A program made the translations under genes and the position numbers. 64,000 nt of DNA from CAVALG01 sp045576295. GTDB lineage: Bacteria > Bacillota > Clostridia > Oscillospirales > Acutalibacteraceae. Numbering within the stretch: the stretch's first letter is position 1; the number at the start of each line of letters is the position of its first letter. Positions 16,256 to 24,059 of this stretch are shown piece after piece. Below the pieces are notes generated by a model that was not told where the DNA came from, ran no database searches, and saw only the letters and a list, made by a program, of their open reading frames with translations. The stretch is from the NCBI GenBank assembly GCA_045576295.1, contig JAZNGF010000049.1, positions 62,001 to 126,000 on the forward strand, given 5' to 3'.

Positions 16256-16970
16256 TAACGCTTTCTCCTTTAACTATGATTGTTTCATAAGCAGTTTTTG
16301 CGGCATCAATATCCATATTGCATTTTATAAGCCAAATTTTGCAACGGTTAATAAGTTCATCTATAAGGCCCAACACCTTGTAAACATCGCCTGCGTTGTC
16401 GGGCATAATAATCTGGTCCATAATTAAATCAAGTGCATATAAAGGCGTTTTTTCTTCGGCATAGTTTGTTTCGCCTCGTTCAATAAAACAAATATCGGTT
16501 AGCGGGGCACGCATTTTGGTGCCTATATTTTCTTTACCGTTAAATGGTGTTCCATAGGCATACGGAATGCCACCGAAAAAACGTATAATAGGTTTATCTC
16601 CGTTTATAACGGTCATCTTTTCGCCTAAAAGCTGCATCCACAACTTTAAATGGGTTGTTTTGCCGGTGCCGCTATGGGCCAAAAAAGCAAGGCAACGCTC
16701 CCCCACAGTGAAAACGGCACCGTGAAGCATAAATGCATCAAACCGTGCAACGCTTTTTACAATGTTCCTATAAGCGCAAACCGATTCCACATAACCTATA
16801 TTTTTAGTTATGGGGTTAATAAGCTTTTCTTCTTTAATATCTTCGTCAGATATATTAACGGTAAGCTCGGGTGTTTCGCATTCAACTAAATACTTCTTGC
16901 AAAGTTGGTTAAAATAGTTATATTTGTTGTTAACCTTAATATTTATATCAGCAAAATTGTAAACAGCCAC
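16245..16970 (-). CDS. HPr-kinase-like P-loop protein, cassette gene 1
   Basis: The P-loop AHSGTGKTTHLKLW near residue 100, followed by MTVINGDKPIIR and AYGTPFNGKENIG, matches the HprK/PEPCK-like kinase fold. Small members of this group phosphorylate the C-terminal Ser of some lasso-peptide precursors. The N-terminal 90 residues are family-specific. I prefer the GTG at 16970 (242 residues), 5 bp after GAGGTG; an upstream GTG at 16991 is possible. It starts the four-gene cassette and has no HPr or PTS gene nearby, so classical catabolite-repression HprK is unlikely. A peptide or small-molecule kinase is inferred. Confidence 0.75.
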   Translation of the reverse strand: MAVYNFADINIKVNNKYNYFNQLCKKYLVECETPELTVNISDEDIKEEKLINPITKNIGYVESVCAYRNIVKSVARFDAFMLHGAVFTVGERCLAFLAHSGTGKTTHLKLWMQLLGEKMTVINGDKPIIRFFGGIPYAYGTPFNGKENIGTKMRAPLTDICFIERGETNYAEEKTPLYALDLIMDQIIMPDNAGDVYKVLGLIDELINRCKIWLIKCNMDIDAAKTAYETIIVKGESVNEA

Positions 16971-17048
16971 GCCATCACCTCGGCAAAACACTATTTAATA
17001 AATTATACCACACAACCCAGCGGTTGTCTATAAAAATAAAGAAAAAAC

Positions 17049-17073
17049 CCGCTTTAGGAAACTCCTAAAGCGG
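17049..17073 (-). terminator. Intrinsic terminator after the zinc-ribbon gene
   Basis: CCGCTTTAGGA and TCCTAAAGCGG form an 11-bp stem with a short loop. On the minus strand GTTTTTTC follows. It separates the zinc-ribbon gene from the peptide cassette. Confidence 0.9.
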
Positions 17074-17095
17074 ATGGTTAGATTTAAGTCAAAGC

Positions 17096-17374
17096 TTATG
17101 CTTCTTCCTTCATCTTTGCAAAGCATTCGCTACAATAAACAGGGCGATCATCGCGCGGCATAAACGGAACCTTTGCTACGCCACCACAAGCAGCACATGT
17201 TGCTTCGTGCATTTCTCTCGGAGCTCTGCTTGCGTTTTTGCGAGCATCGCGGCATGCCTTGCAACGCTGCGGCTCGTTAACGAAACCTTTCTCTTGATAG
17301 AATTCCTGCTCACCTGCTGTGAACACAAATTCCTGTCCGCAATCCTTGCATACTAAAGTCTTGTCTTCGAACAT
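17096..17374 (-). CDS. Zinc-ribbon domain protein
   Basis: A 92-residue protein with two zinc-binding modules. The first is CKDCGQEF...PQRCKACR (two CxxC knuckles, residues about 9-45), the treble-clef probable-zinc-ribbon seen in many firmicutes. The second is CAACGGVAKVPFMPRDDRPVYCSEC (residues about 60-85), the CxxC-CxxC module also found in RNA- and ribosome-associated small proteins. Between them is a basic stretch (RDARKNASRAPRE). The function is unknown; nucleic-acid binding is a guess from the zinc knuckles and the basic linker. It has its own strong terminator. Confidence 0.88.
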   Translation of the reverse strand: MFEDKTLVCKDCGQEFVFTAGEQEFYQEKGFVNEPQRCKACRDARKNASRAPREMHEATCAACGGVAKVPFMPRDDRPVYCSECFAKMKEEA

Positions 17375-17447
17375 TTCTTTTACCTCTCTTGATGAAAATA
17401 AATTGTTAGCCCCGTAAGGGTGCTATATTAATACGGTTTGCACCGAA

Positions 17448-18017
17448 TTAAACAAGTTTTTTCAGTTTCGCCCTGATTCTCTGCATGGCATTGTCAACAG
17501 ATTTTGAAGGGATATTAAGCCTATTTGAAATTTCTTTGTAGCTTAACCCATTACAAAACAAACAAAGAACATCATACTCAAGGCTTGACAGCACGTTTTT
17601 CGACAACTTAAGCAAACGATTGTATTCATCTTGTGCAATAAGAAGCGCTTCGGTATCGGTATTGTCGACTATTACCGCGCTATCGTCAAGCGAAACCATA
17701 CTACTCCTTGGGATTGCACCCTTTCTTGAAGCATGCTTATAATAATCAAACAATTTGCGATCAATACACAACTTTGCAAAACCGTAAAACGACGACTCGC
17801 CTATTTTGTAAGACTTAACTGCCTCTAAAAAACCAATGGAAGCTTCCTGTACCAAATCGTCAAACTCCGTGGTTGAACCGCTATACAGCATAACACGGGA
17901 CTTAATAAGAGGTATGAAACTTTCGTAAAACTCTGCTAAATGCTCAAACTTACTTTCCTGCAAAAAAGATATTAAATCATAATTATCACTATTAATATCT
18001 CGTTGCATACAAATCAT
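17448..18017 (-). CDS. Sigma-70 family factor, SigH-like
   Basis: RNA polymerase sigma factor with region 2 (DDLVQEASIGFLEAVKSY and FYGFAKLCIDRKLFDYYK, residues 55-105) and region 4 (SSLEYDVLCLFCNGLSYKEI, residues 140-165), joined by a short linker. The 189-residue size and the FDDLVQEA and KLFDYYK-type motifs fit the SigH (Spo0H) branch that starts stationary-phase and sporulation programs, but an ECF-like or SigI-like paralogue cannot be excluded. The ATG at 18017 is preceded by CGGAG. It is divergent from the phosphohexomutase gene across a 272-bp AT-rich region. Confidence 0.85.
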   Translation of the reverse strand: MICMQRDINSDNYDLISFLQESKFEHLAEFYESFIPLIKSRVMLYSGSTTEFDDLVQEASIGFLEAVKSYKIGESSFYGFAKLCIDRKLFDYYKHASRKGAIPRSSMVSLDDSAVIVDNTDTEALLIAQDEYNRLLKLSKNVLSSLEYDVLCLFCNGLSYKEISNRLNIPSKSVDNAMQRIRAKLKKLV

Positions 18018-18169
18018 CTAAATCTCCGTTTTTACATTTGGATACATTGAACCTTAATTATAATAACCCTATTCGACCGTTTTGTCAAGTGTTTTGTAAT
18101 CAAATTAGCAAATAAATTTCCAAATAATTGTAAATATATACTAAAAAATATTAATTTACGCCCTATTTG

Positions 18170-18198
18170 TTGACATATCTTGAAAAATATATTAAAGT
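18170..18198 (+). promoter_or_regulatory. Candidate SigA promoter for the phosphohexomutase gene
   Basis: TTGACA and TAAAGT are separated by 17 bp, 92 bp before the ATG. The -35 is perfect and the -10 matches 4 of 6. Confidence 0.55.
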
Positions 18199-18289
18199 TA
18201 AAGTATGTATATGTGCAATTGTGAGAATTTTAATATTCTTAAACATATAGATTATACTAACTATTAAAAAACTTTTAGAGGTGTGTTTT

Positions 18290-20002
18290 ATGAAAGTTAA
18301 CGAGCTATACGACATTTGGAAATCACGTGCAACAGAAGACCCTGATTTAACCGAAGAATTAACATCCATCAGCGGCGATGACTACGAAATTAACGACCGC
18401 TTTTACAGAGAACTTGAATTCGGAACCGCAGGACTTCGCGGCGTAATTGGTGCCGGAACTAACCGCATGAATGTTTACACGGTTGGCAGAGCAACCCAAG
18501 GCCTTGCAGATTATGTTAATTCAATAACTGAAAACGGTAGCGCTGCCATTGCATACGATAGCAGAATTAAATCAGACGTTTTTGCGAAAAAAGCAGCATC
18601 AGTTCTTGCAGCTAACGGAATAAAGGTGTATATGTATAGCGAACTTATGCCAACTCCAATGCTCTCGTTCGCTGTTCGCAGGCTTAAATGCGATACCGGT
18701 ATTGTTGTTACTGCAAGCCATAATCCCTCGAAATACAATGGATATAAGGCTTATGGGCCCGATGGCTGCCAATTAAGCGTTGAAGCAAGCGAAACCGTTC
18801 TTGATTTTGTTAACAAGGTTGATTATTTCAGTGGAGTTAAAACAGCCGATTTTGAAACAGCCGTTAAAGAGGGCAAAATTAACTTTATTGGCCAAGATTT
18901 AATTGATGAATACCTTGAAAAGGTTAAATCTCTCTCGCTTTCAGGCGAATACTGTGAAAAGGGCAACCTTTCTGTTGTTTATTCACCGCTTTACGGAACC
19001 GGCAACAAACCGGTTCGCGCCATTCTTGATAAGATAGGCATAAAAAATGTTACAGTTGTGCCATCGCAAGAGTTGCCTGATGGCAATTTCCCGGAAGCGC
19101 CCTTCCCCAACCCCGAAATTCGCGAAGCGTTCAAGTGCTCGCTCGAACTTGCAAACAAAGTAAAGCCCGACCTTCTACTCGCAACCGACCCAGACTGCGA
19201 CCGCGTTGGCATTGCAGTTAAAAACGGCGAAGAATACGTTCTTATGAGCGGAAACGAGGTTGGTGCACTTCTTCTTAACTACATCCTTGAAAGAAGAACC
19301 GAGCTTGGCACATTGCCCCAAAACCCTGTTGCAGTTAAAACCATTGTTTCAACCGCACTTTGCAACAAGATTGCCGAAAAATACGGTGCAAACCTTATTA
19401 ACGTTTTAACAGGTTTCAAATACATTGGCGAACAGGTTAAAATTCTTGAACAAACAGGCGAAGAAGGCCGCTTTATCTTTGGCTTCGAAGAAAGCTACGG
19501 TTACCTTTCAGGCCCGTTTGTTAGGGATAAAGACGCAGTTATCGGCTCAATGCTTATATGTGAAATGGCTTGCTACTATAAAGCGCAAGGCCTATCACTT
19601 TTAGATAAGTATGCCTTGATTGAAAAAGAGTTTGGCGTTTTCTTAAACATTCAAAAGAGCTTCGTTTTCGAAGGGCAAGAGGGTATGCTCCACATGGCAG
19701 AGCTTATGGAAAAATTCCGCGCAAGCACACCAACCAAGGTTGCCGAATTTGATGTTACCAAGGCGCTTGATTATAAAAAATCAACTTCTATTAACCTTGC
19801 CACCGGCTCGGCCGAAGAAATCAAACTGCCAAAATCAAACGTTTTAGCTTACGAGCTTAGCGGCGGAAACAGCGTTATTATTCGCCCGTCGGGCACCGAG
19901 CCTAAAATCAAGCTGTATATTTCAGCCGTTGCTGAAACACGCGAAAAAGCATCTGAAATTGCTGATAAAATTAACGAATTCTTCTCAAAAGAATTAGCGT
20001 AA
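18290..20002 (+). CDS. Phosphoglucomutase/phosphomannomutase
   Basis: Interconverts hexose 1- and 6-phosphates, feeding sugar-nucleotide synthesis and glycolysis. The active-site Ser loop is TASHNPSKYNGYK near residue 145, the metal loop DPDCDRVG near 300, the sugar loop GFEESYG near 400 and the phosphate loop RPSGTEPKIK near 545. The length (570) fits the long PgcA/Pgm clade. I use the ATG at 18290 with AGAGGTG upstream rather than an in-frame GTG three codons before. It is one of only three plus-strand genes. Nearby rfbB and rfbC would use glucose-1-phosphate downstream, so a sugar-nucleotide link is plausible. Confidence 0.94.
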   Translation: MKVNELYDIWKSRATEDPDLTEELTSISGDDYEINDRFYRELEFGTAGLRGVIGAGTNRMNVYTVGRATQGLADYVNSITENGSAAIAYDSRIKSDVFAKKAASVLAANGIKVYMYSELMPTPMLSFAVRRLKCDTGIVVTASHNPSKYNGYKAYGPDGCQLSVEASETVLDFVNKVDYFSGVKTADFETAVKEGKINFIGQDLIDEYLEKVKSLSLSGEYCEKGNLSVVYSPLYGTGNKPVRAILDKIGIKNVTVVPSQELPDGNFPEAPFPNPEIREAFKCSLELANKVKPDLLLATDPDCDRVGIAVKNGEEYVLMSGNEVGALLLNYILERRTELGTLPQNPVAVKTIVSTALCNKIAEKYGANLINVLTGFKYIGEQVKILEQTGEEGRFIFGFEESYGYLSGPFVRDKDAVIGSMLICEMACYYKAQGLSLLDKYALIEKEFGVFLNIQKSFVFEGQEGMLHMAELMEKFRASTPTKVAEFDVTKALDYKKSTSINLATGSAEEIKLPKSNVLAYELSGGNSVIIRPSGTEPKIKLYISAVAETREKASEIADKINEFFSKELA

Positions 20003-20016
20003 CCACAAACAAAGAA

Positions 20017-20036
20017 GGCGGTTCGAAAGAACCGCC
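20017..20036. terminator. First hairpin between the phosphohexomutase gene and rfbC
   Basis: GGCGGTTC-gaaa-GAACCGCC. On the minus strand it is followed by TTCTTTGTTT, so it should end rfbC transcription. Confidence 0.75.
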
Positions 20037-20045
20037 TGAAATTTT

Positions 20046-20070
20046 GCCCTCCCAAGAAATTTGGGAGGGC
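20046..20070. terminator. Second hairpin between the phosphohexomutase gene and rfbC
   Basis: GCCCTCCCAA pairs with TTGGGAGGGC. On the plus strand GTTTTAAT follows, so it should end transcription of the phosphohexomutase gene. Confidence 0.75.
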
Positions 20071-20087
20071 GTTTTAATATACTGTAT

Positions 20088-20654
20088 TTATTTGTCGAAC
20101 GATTCAAAATCTATATCGCGAAGCAATGGGTTAACCTTATCCTTTTCGGATAATAAGATTTCCATATCATCAGAAATCGGCCACTCAACGTTAACATCAG
20201 GGTCGTTCCAAAGAAGGCCACCCTCTGCTTCAGGGTGATAGTAATCATCGCATTTATAGCAGAATTCAGCTTCGTCTGACAGCACTAAAAAGCCATGAGC
20301 AAAGTTTTTAGGAATAAAGAACTGGCGCTTATTTTCGGCCGAAAGTAATATTCCCTGCCATTTACCGAAGGTGGGGCTACCGGGCCTTAAATCAACTGCA
20401 ACGTCGAAAACCTCGCCCGAAATTACGCGCACAAGCTTTGCCTGTGAATGCTTCTTCTGAAAATGAAGACCTCTAAGCACGCCTTTGCGTGATTTTGATT
20501 GGTTGTCTTGAACGAATTTAGCGGTGATTCCACCCTCAACAAAATCGCGTTCAACGTAGGTTTCCATAAAATATCCACGGTCATCACCAAACACTTTAGG
20601 TTCAACAATAATAACACCGTCGATATCGGTTTTAGTAAATTTAAAATTACCCAA
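20088..20654 (-). CDS. rfbC: dTDP-4-dehydrorhamnose 3,5-epimerase
   Basis: Third step of dTDP-L-rhamnose synthesis, a cupin dimer. The catalytic His lies in GVLRGLHFQ near residue 62 and the Tyr/His region is EFCYKCDDYYHPEAEGG near 135. Other family blocks are FKFTKTDIDGVIIVEPKVFGDDRGYF at the N terminus and FIPKNFAHGFLVLSD. At 188 residues it is a normal length. The start codon is TTG, behind GAGGAG. rfbB ends 2 bp upstream. rfbA and rfbD are not in the window, so the pathway must be completed elsewhere. Confidence 0.95.
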   Translation of the reverse strand: MGNFKFTKTDIDGVIIVEPKVFGDDRGYFMETYVERDFVEGGITAKFVQDNQSKSRKGVLRGLHFQKKHSQAKLVRVISGEVFDVAVDLRPGSPTFGKWQGILLSAENKRQFFIPKNFAHGFLVLSDEAEFCYKCDDYYHPEAEGGLLWNDPDVNVEWPISDDMEILLSEKDKVNPLLRDIDFESFDK

Positions 20655-20656
20655 AA

Positions 20657-21724
20657 TTAAAGCTCCTCTTTTCCGCTATACATTTTCTCGTAATACTCTT
20701 GGTACTTGCCGCTTGTAACGTTATCAGTCCATTCCTTGTTATCCAAATACCACTTCAAAGTCTTCTTAATGCCAACCTCAAATGTTGTTTCAGGGTACCA
20801 ACCAAGGTCATCCTTGATTTTCTGTGGGTCGATTCCATAACGGCGGTCGTGGCCTTTACGGTCGGTAACGTGCTTAATCATATGCTCGCCAACAGTTTCA
20901 TCAACATTTTCTTTAATATATTCAATGATAGATTTAACAATAAAAATGTTGGTGCGCTCGTTATGTCCGCCAACGTTGTAAACCTCGCCATCTTTACCAT
21001 CGCGGATAACCATATCAATAGCCTTACAGTGGTCATCAACATAGAGCCAGTCTCTAATCTGCAAGCCATCGCCATACACAGGTAAATCTTTATGAGCTAA
21101 GGTGTTGTTCATAATAAGCGGGATAAGCTTTTCGGGGAACTGATATGGGCCATAGTTGTTTGAGCAACGTGTGATGTTGATTGGAAGCTTAAAGGTATCG
21201 TGATACGCCTTAACAAGAAGGTCAGACGATGCCTTTGATGATGAATAAGGTGAATGAGGATCAAGCGGGGTGGTTTCGGTGAAGAAGCCATCAGGTCCTA
21301 ATGTGCCATAAACTTCATCGGTTGAAACATGATGGAACTTAACACCCTCACGGTATTCATCATCACCAATAGCCCATGCCTTTTTAGCATTGTTAAGAAG
21401 GTTAACAGTGCCAAGCACGTTGGTTTTAACAAATATATCAGGATCGCTTATGCTGCGGTCAACATGGCTTTCAGCCGCAAAATGAACAACATAGTCAACA
21501 ATGTTTTCTTCAAATATTTTTGCAATAGCATCGTTATCGCAAATATCAGCCTGAACAAATGAATAGTTCGGGTTGTTTTCAACCGACCTTAAGTTTTCAA
21601 GGTTGCCGGCATAGGTTAATTTATCAACATTAATGATTTTTACATCATCATATTTTCCGAGCATATAGATAATAAAATTAGAACCTATAAACCCGGCACC
21701 GCCTGTTACAAGATAAGTTTTCAT
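20657..21724 (-). CDS. rfbB: dTDP-glucose 4,6-dehydratase
   Basis: Second step of dTDP-rhamnose synthesis, an extended short-chain dehydrogenase. The NAD-binding GGAGFIGSNFI is at the N terminus, FAAESHVDRSI near residue 85 and the catalytic YSSSKASSD (Tyr-x-x-x-Lys) near 160. NNYGPYQFPEKLIPL and YVDDHCKAID are further family blocks. At 355 residues it is slightly longer than usual, with a C-terminal tail rich in Glu and Tyr. It is co-transcribed with rfbC, and the glycosyltransferase gene lies 135 bp upstream. Confidence 0.95.
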   Translation of the reverse strand: MKTYLVTGGAGFIGSNFIIYMLGKYDDVKIINVDKLTYAGNLENLRSVENNPNYSFVQADICDNDAIAKIFEENIVDYVVHFAAESHVDRSISDPDIFVKTNVLGTVNLLNNAKKAWAIGDDEYREGVKFHHVSTDEVYGTLGPDGFFTETTPLDPHSPYSSSKASSDLLVKAYHDTFKLPINITRCSNNYGPYQFPEKLIPLIMNNTLAHKDLPVYGDGLQIRDWLYVDDHCKAIDMVIRDGKDGEVYNVGGHNERTNIFIVKSIIEYIKENVDETVGEHMIKHVTDRKGHDRRYGIDPQKIKDDLGWYPETTFEVGIKKTLKWYLDNKEWTDNVTSGKYQEYYEKMYSGKEEL

Positions 21725-21859
21725 AAGTTTAACTCCATCCTTTCATTAAGCCGAATAAGCGCTTTTATCAGCGCAAATATTCAATCGGTTCACCCGACTG
21801 AAAAGGCTTCATTAAATATTTTTAGTTTGAACACTCAAACAAAAAACCAATAATAAAAT

Positions 21860-22630
21860 TTATTTGTTAACTTTTTTTCTTCTGCCAAAAAAGTATTTAA
21901 ACATTGAGCTTATGTGAATAAGCAGATATTTTATGCTTTTAGAACTGCTGCGCTCCCACAAATGGGTAACCGAAACATCAGGGTAAAAGATGATTTTCCC
22001 AAACTCACGTGCCCTATCAGAAATGTCGGCATCTTCAAAATACATAAAATACTTATCATCAAAGCCTTCAAGTTTTTTTAACACATCGGTTCTAATAACA
22101 AAAAAGCAACCAGTTGAAAATTCAATTTCGGTGGGAGATGATAGATCCTCATTCTCCCTTGTGTATTCAGCACGAAGTTTTTTCAAAAACGGCAATCTAC
22201 CCGCCAACAAGTATTTAAACTTTGGCTTTCTTTTTTGAAGATGTTGCTCGGTTCCGTCTTCAAACATTACTTTTGGCGTTACCATAACAGCACCGGGGTT
22301 TTCATCAAGATATTTACACAGTTCAAAAACCACATCGCTTGAAAAAACAATATCAGGGTTTGAAACAACGTGATATTTTGAATTAAGGAAAGGAATAACC
22401 TTGTTATGCGCCTTTCCAAAACCGATATTCTCCCCATTTTGAATTGCAGTAACAAAAGGAAATTCACTTTTGATTGTTTCAAGTGTTCCGTCAAGCGAAG
22501 CATTATCACTAACGAAAACCTTCAAATCAACCGTTGAAGAGAATCTGTTGAATGATTCAAGCGTTTTTTTAACACGCGGAAGATCGTTATATGTAACTAT
22601 CGATACAGAAACAACGGTTTTATCGCCCAT
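21860..22630 (-). CDS. Family 2 glycosyltransferase, rhamnosyltransferase-like
   Basis: GT-A-fold glycosyltransferase. VSIVTYNDLPRVKKTL at the N terminus, VSDNASLDGTLE near residue 40 and NIGFGKAHN near 68 are the nucleotide-sugar site. VSNPDIVF carries the metal-binding region, and FDDKYFMYFEDADIS near 195 the acceptor/catalytic ED motif typical of rhamnosyltransferases. There is no membrane segment; a basic C terminus (RRKKVNK) may bind membrane. With rfbBC just downstream, rhamnose transfer to a cell-wall polymer is likely, though the acceptor is unknown. Confidence 0.85.
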   Translation of the reverse strand: MGDKTVVSVSIVTYNDLPRVKKTLESFNRFSSTVDLKVFVSDNASLDGTLETIKSEFPFVTAIQNGENIGFGKAHNKVIPFLNSKYHVVSNPDIVFSSDVVFELCKYLDENPGAVMVTPKVMFEDGTEQHLQKRKPKFKYLLAGRLPFLKKLRAEYTRENEDLSSPTEIEFSTGCFFVIRTDVLKKLEGFDDKYFMYFEDADISDRAREFGKIIFYPDVSVTHLWERSSSKSIKYLLIHISSMFKYFFGRRKKVNK

Positions 22631-22681
22631 TAAAACAAGCCCTCACATTCAAACAAATAGAAATTACACTTAACCTTTTAA

Positions 22682-22710
22682 AGCATACCACATTACCACG
22701 AACTTTTCAA
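22682..22710 (-). promoter_or_regulatory. Candidate SigA promoter for the glycosyltransferase gene
   Basis: On the minus strand TTGAAA and TATGCT are 17 bp apart, 52 bp before the ATG. Confidence 0.5.
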
Positions 22711-22773
22711 CCTGATTTTTACAAAAAACAAAATATGTTTACAACAATCGCAAATCAATTTTCTAACTTTAAC

Positions 22774-22801
22774 ACAAACAGCAAAAATTTCTCATAAAAT
22801 A
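22774..22801 (+). promoter_or_regulatory. Possible late mother-cell (SigK-like) promoter for the C1q-like gene
   Basis: AC, 17 bases, then CATAAAATA matches the SigK consensus AC-N16/17-CATA-N3-TA. The motif is short and the region AT-rich, so chance is possible. Confidence 0.25.
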
Positions 22802-22850
22802 TACTATAAAGATAACTTAGCTCAAAGGAGGCAAAAAGCTAACAGCCAAA

Positions 22851-23270
22851 ATGAATACCGTATTTTTAACAGATTCTTCGTGTGCTACCGTAAATAGCAA
22901 AGGGCGCTTCGCTCCGCAAGGTATCAAACTTCGTGAAAATATCAGTTACAATTCCAAAACAGGTGTTATTACGATTAACGATTCAGGTCAATATTTTGTT
23001 GTTTGGTGCATTTCTGCAAAGAGTTTGGGCGATTCCTACAGCATTATAAACATTTCATTTAACCAAATAACACCAAGCAGTGCGGTTATATCTGCTTCAT
23101 CATCACACAGTATGATTAACACTGATGGGTGTGCTAATTTGTCAGGCTGTGCCCTGTTCACGGCAACCGCGGGCTCTTCCTATGCTTTTTATAATAACTC
23201 CAAAACCGCAATTGTAATTTCACCAAACAGTCTTCCCGAAACGAACATTGTTATTTTCAAAGTAAACTAA
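22851..23270 (+). CDS. Small C1q/TNF-like beta-sandwich protein, possible spore-surface protein
   Basis: A 139-residue protein with alternating short strands and Ser/Asn/Thr-rich turns. SYNSKTGVITINDSGQYFVVWCISAK near residue 35 is the typical entry strand pair of the C1q/BclA C-terminal jelly roll, and the C terminus ends in a strand NIVIFKVN. There are no collagen repeats and no signal peptide. BclA-type domains trimerise on exosporium filaments, so a spore-surface role is inferred. Four Cys residues are present. The SD AAAGGAGG lies 19 bp before the only plausible ATG, an unusually long spacing. It stands alone on the plus strand with its own terminator. Confidence 0.6.
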   Translation: MNTVFLTDSSCATVNSKGRFAPQGIKLRENISYNSKTGVITINDSGQYFVVWCISAKSLGDSYSIINISFNQITPSSAVISASSSHSMINTDGCANLSGCALFTATAGSSYAFYNNSKTAIVISPNSLPETNIVIFKVN

Positions 23271-23274
23271 AAAC

Positions 23275-23295
23275 GCCTTGCAGCATCTGCAAGGC
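23275..23295. terminator. Bidirectional terminator between the C1q-like gene and the ABC transporter genes
   Basis: GCCTTGCA-gcatc-TGCAAGGC is followed on the plus strand by ATTTTTCTTT. It also lies 9 bp after the ATPase gene on the other strand, with GTTTTTA following there. Confidence 0.85.
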
Positions 23296-23303
23296 ATTTT
23301 TCT

Positions 23304-24056
23304 TTAATCAGATATTTTGCTTAAGAATTGTTTTACTCTTTCATTCTTTGGGTTTCTAATAACTTCATCGGGCGTTCCATATTCAACAATAACTCCGTCT
23401 GCCATAAACATAATTTTATCCGAAACACTTTCTGCAAACTCCATTTCGTGGGTTACAACTATCATTGTGCTGTCGCCACTTTTAAGGTCGCGAATAACGC
23501 GCAAAACTTCACCGGTTAGTTCAGGATCTAAAGCAGAAGTAGGCTCATCAAAACAAAGAATATCAGGCTCTAAAGCCAGCGCTCTGGCAATTGCAACACG
23601 CTGTTGCTGGCCGCCCGATAACTGGCAAGGGTAAAAATCAGTTTTATCGGTAAGCCCAACGCGTTCAATAAGCGCTTTGGCTTTTCCCTCAATTTCTTCC
23701 GGAGTTCCTTTTTTCAAAAGTGTTGGTGCCAATGTTATATTTTTAAGCACACTATACTGTGGAAACAAATTAAAGGATTGAAAAACCAACCCGAAATGCA
23801 GGCGGTTTTCTCTAATTTCACTGTCGGTAAGTTTTTTAACCGAAGAACCATCAAAAATCTGTTTCCCATTAATAGAAATAGTTCCTTCATCGGCAAATTC
23901 TAAGAAATTAAGGCATCGAAGAAGCGTGGTTTTACCGCTTCCCGAAGAACCTATTATAGATAACACTTCACCTTTTTCAAGTGAAAAATCCAGCCCTTTT
24001 AAAACCTCGGTTTTACCAAAGCTTTTGTATATGTTTTTAACTTCAAGTAGTGCCAT
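23304..24056 (-). CDS. Polar amino-acid ABC transporter ATPase, system 1
   Basis: Powers uptake through the adjacent permease. Walker A GSSGSGKTT near residue 35, signature LSGGQQQRVAIARAL near 135, Walker B ILCFDEPTSALDPE near 160 and switch His in VVTHEM identify the GlnQ/HisP group. It is 250 residues, normal in size. It ends the transcript of binding protein, permease and ATPase; the permease gene stops 3 bp upstream. The specific amino acid cannot be told from this subunit. Confidence 0.92.
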   Translation of the reverse strand: MALLEVKNIYKSFGKTEVLKGLDFSLEKGEVLSIIGSSGSGKTTLLRCLNFLEFADEGTISINGKQIFDGSSVKKLTDSEIRENRLHFGLVFQSFNLFPQYSVLKNITLAPTLLKKGTPEEIEGKAKALIERVGLTDKTDFYPCQLSGGQQQRVAIARALALEPDILCFDEPTSALDPELTGEVLRVIRDLKSGDSTMIVVTHEMEFAESVSDKIMFMADGVIVEYGTPDEVIRNPKNERVKQFLSKISD

Positions 24057-24059
24057 AAT

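Noticed and set aside
16245..16970. Catabolite-control HPr kinase/phosphorylase
   Set aside because: No HPr or PTS gene nearby, N-terminal domain not of the HprK type, and the neighbours (PqqD, peptidase, exporter) point to peptide handling.
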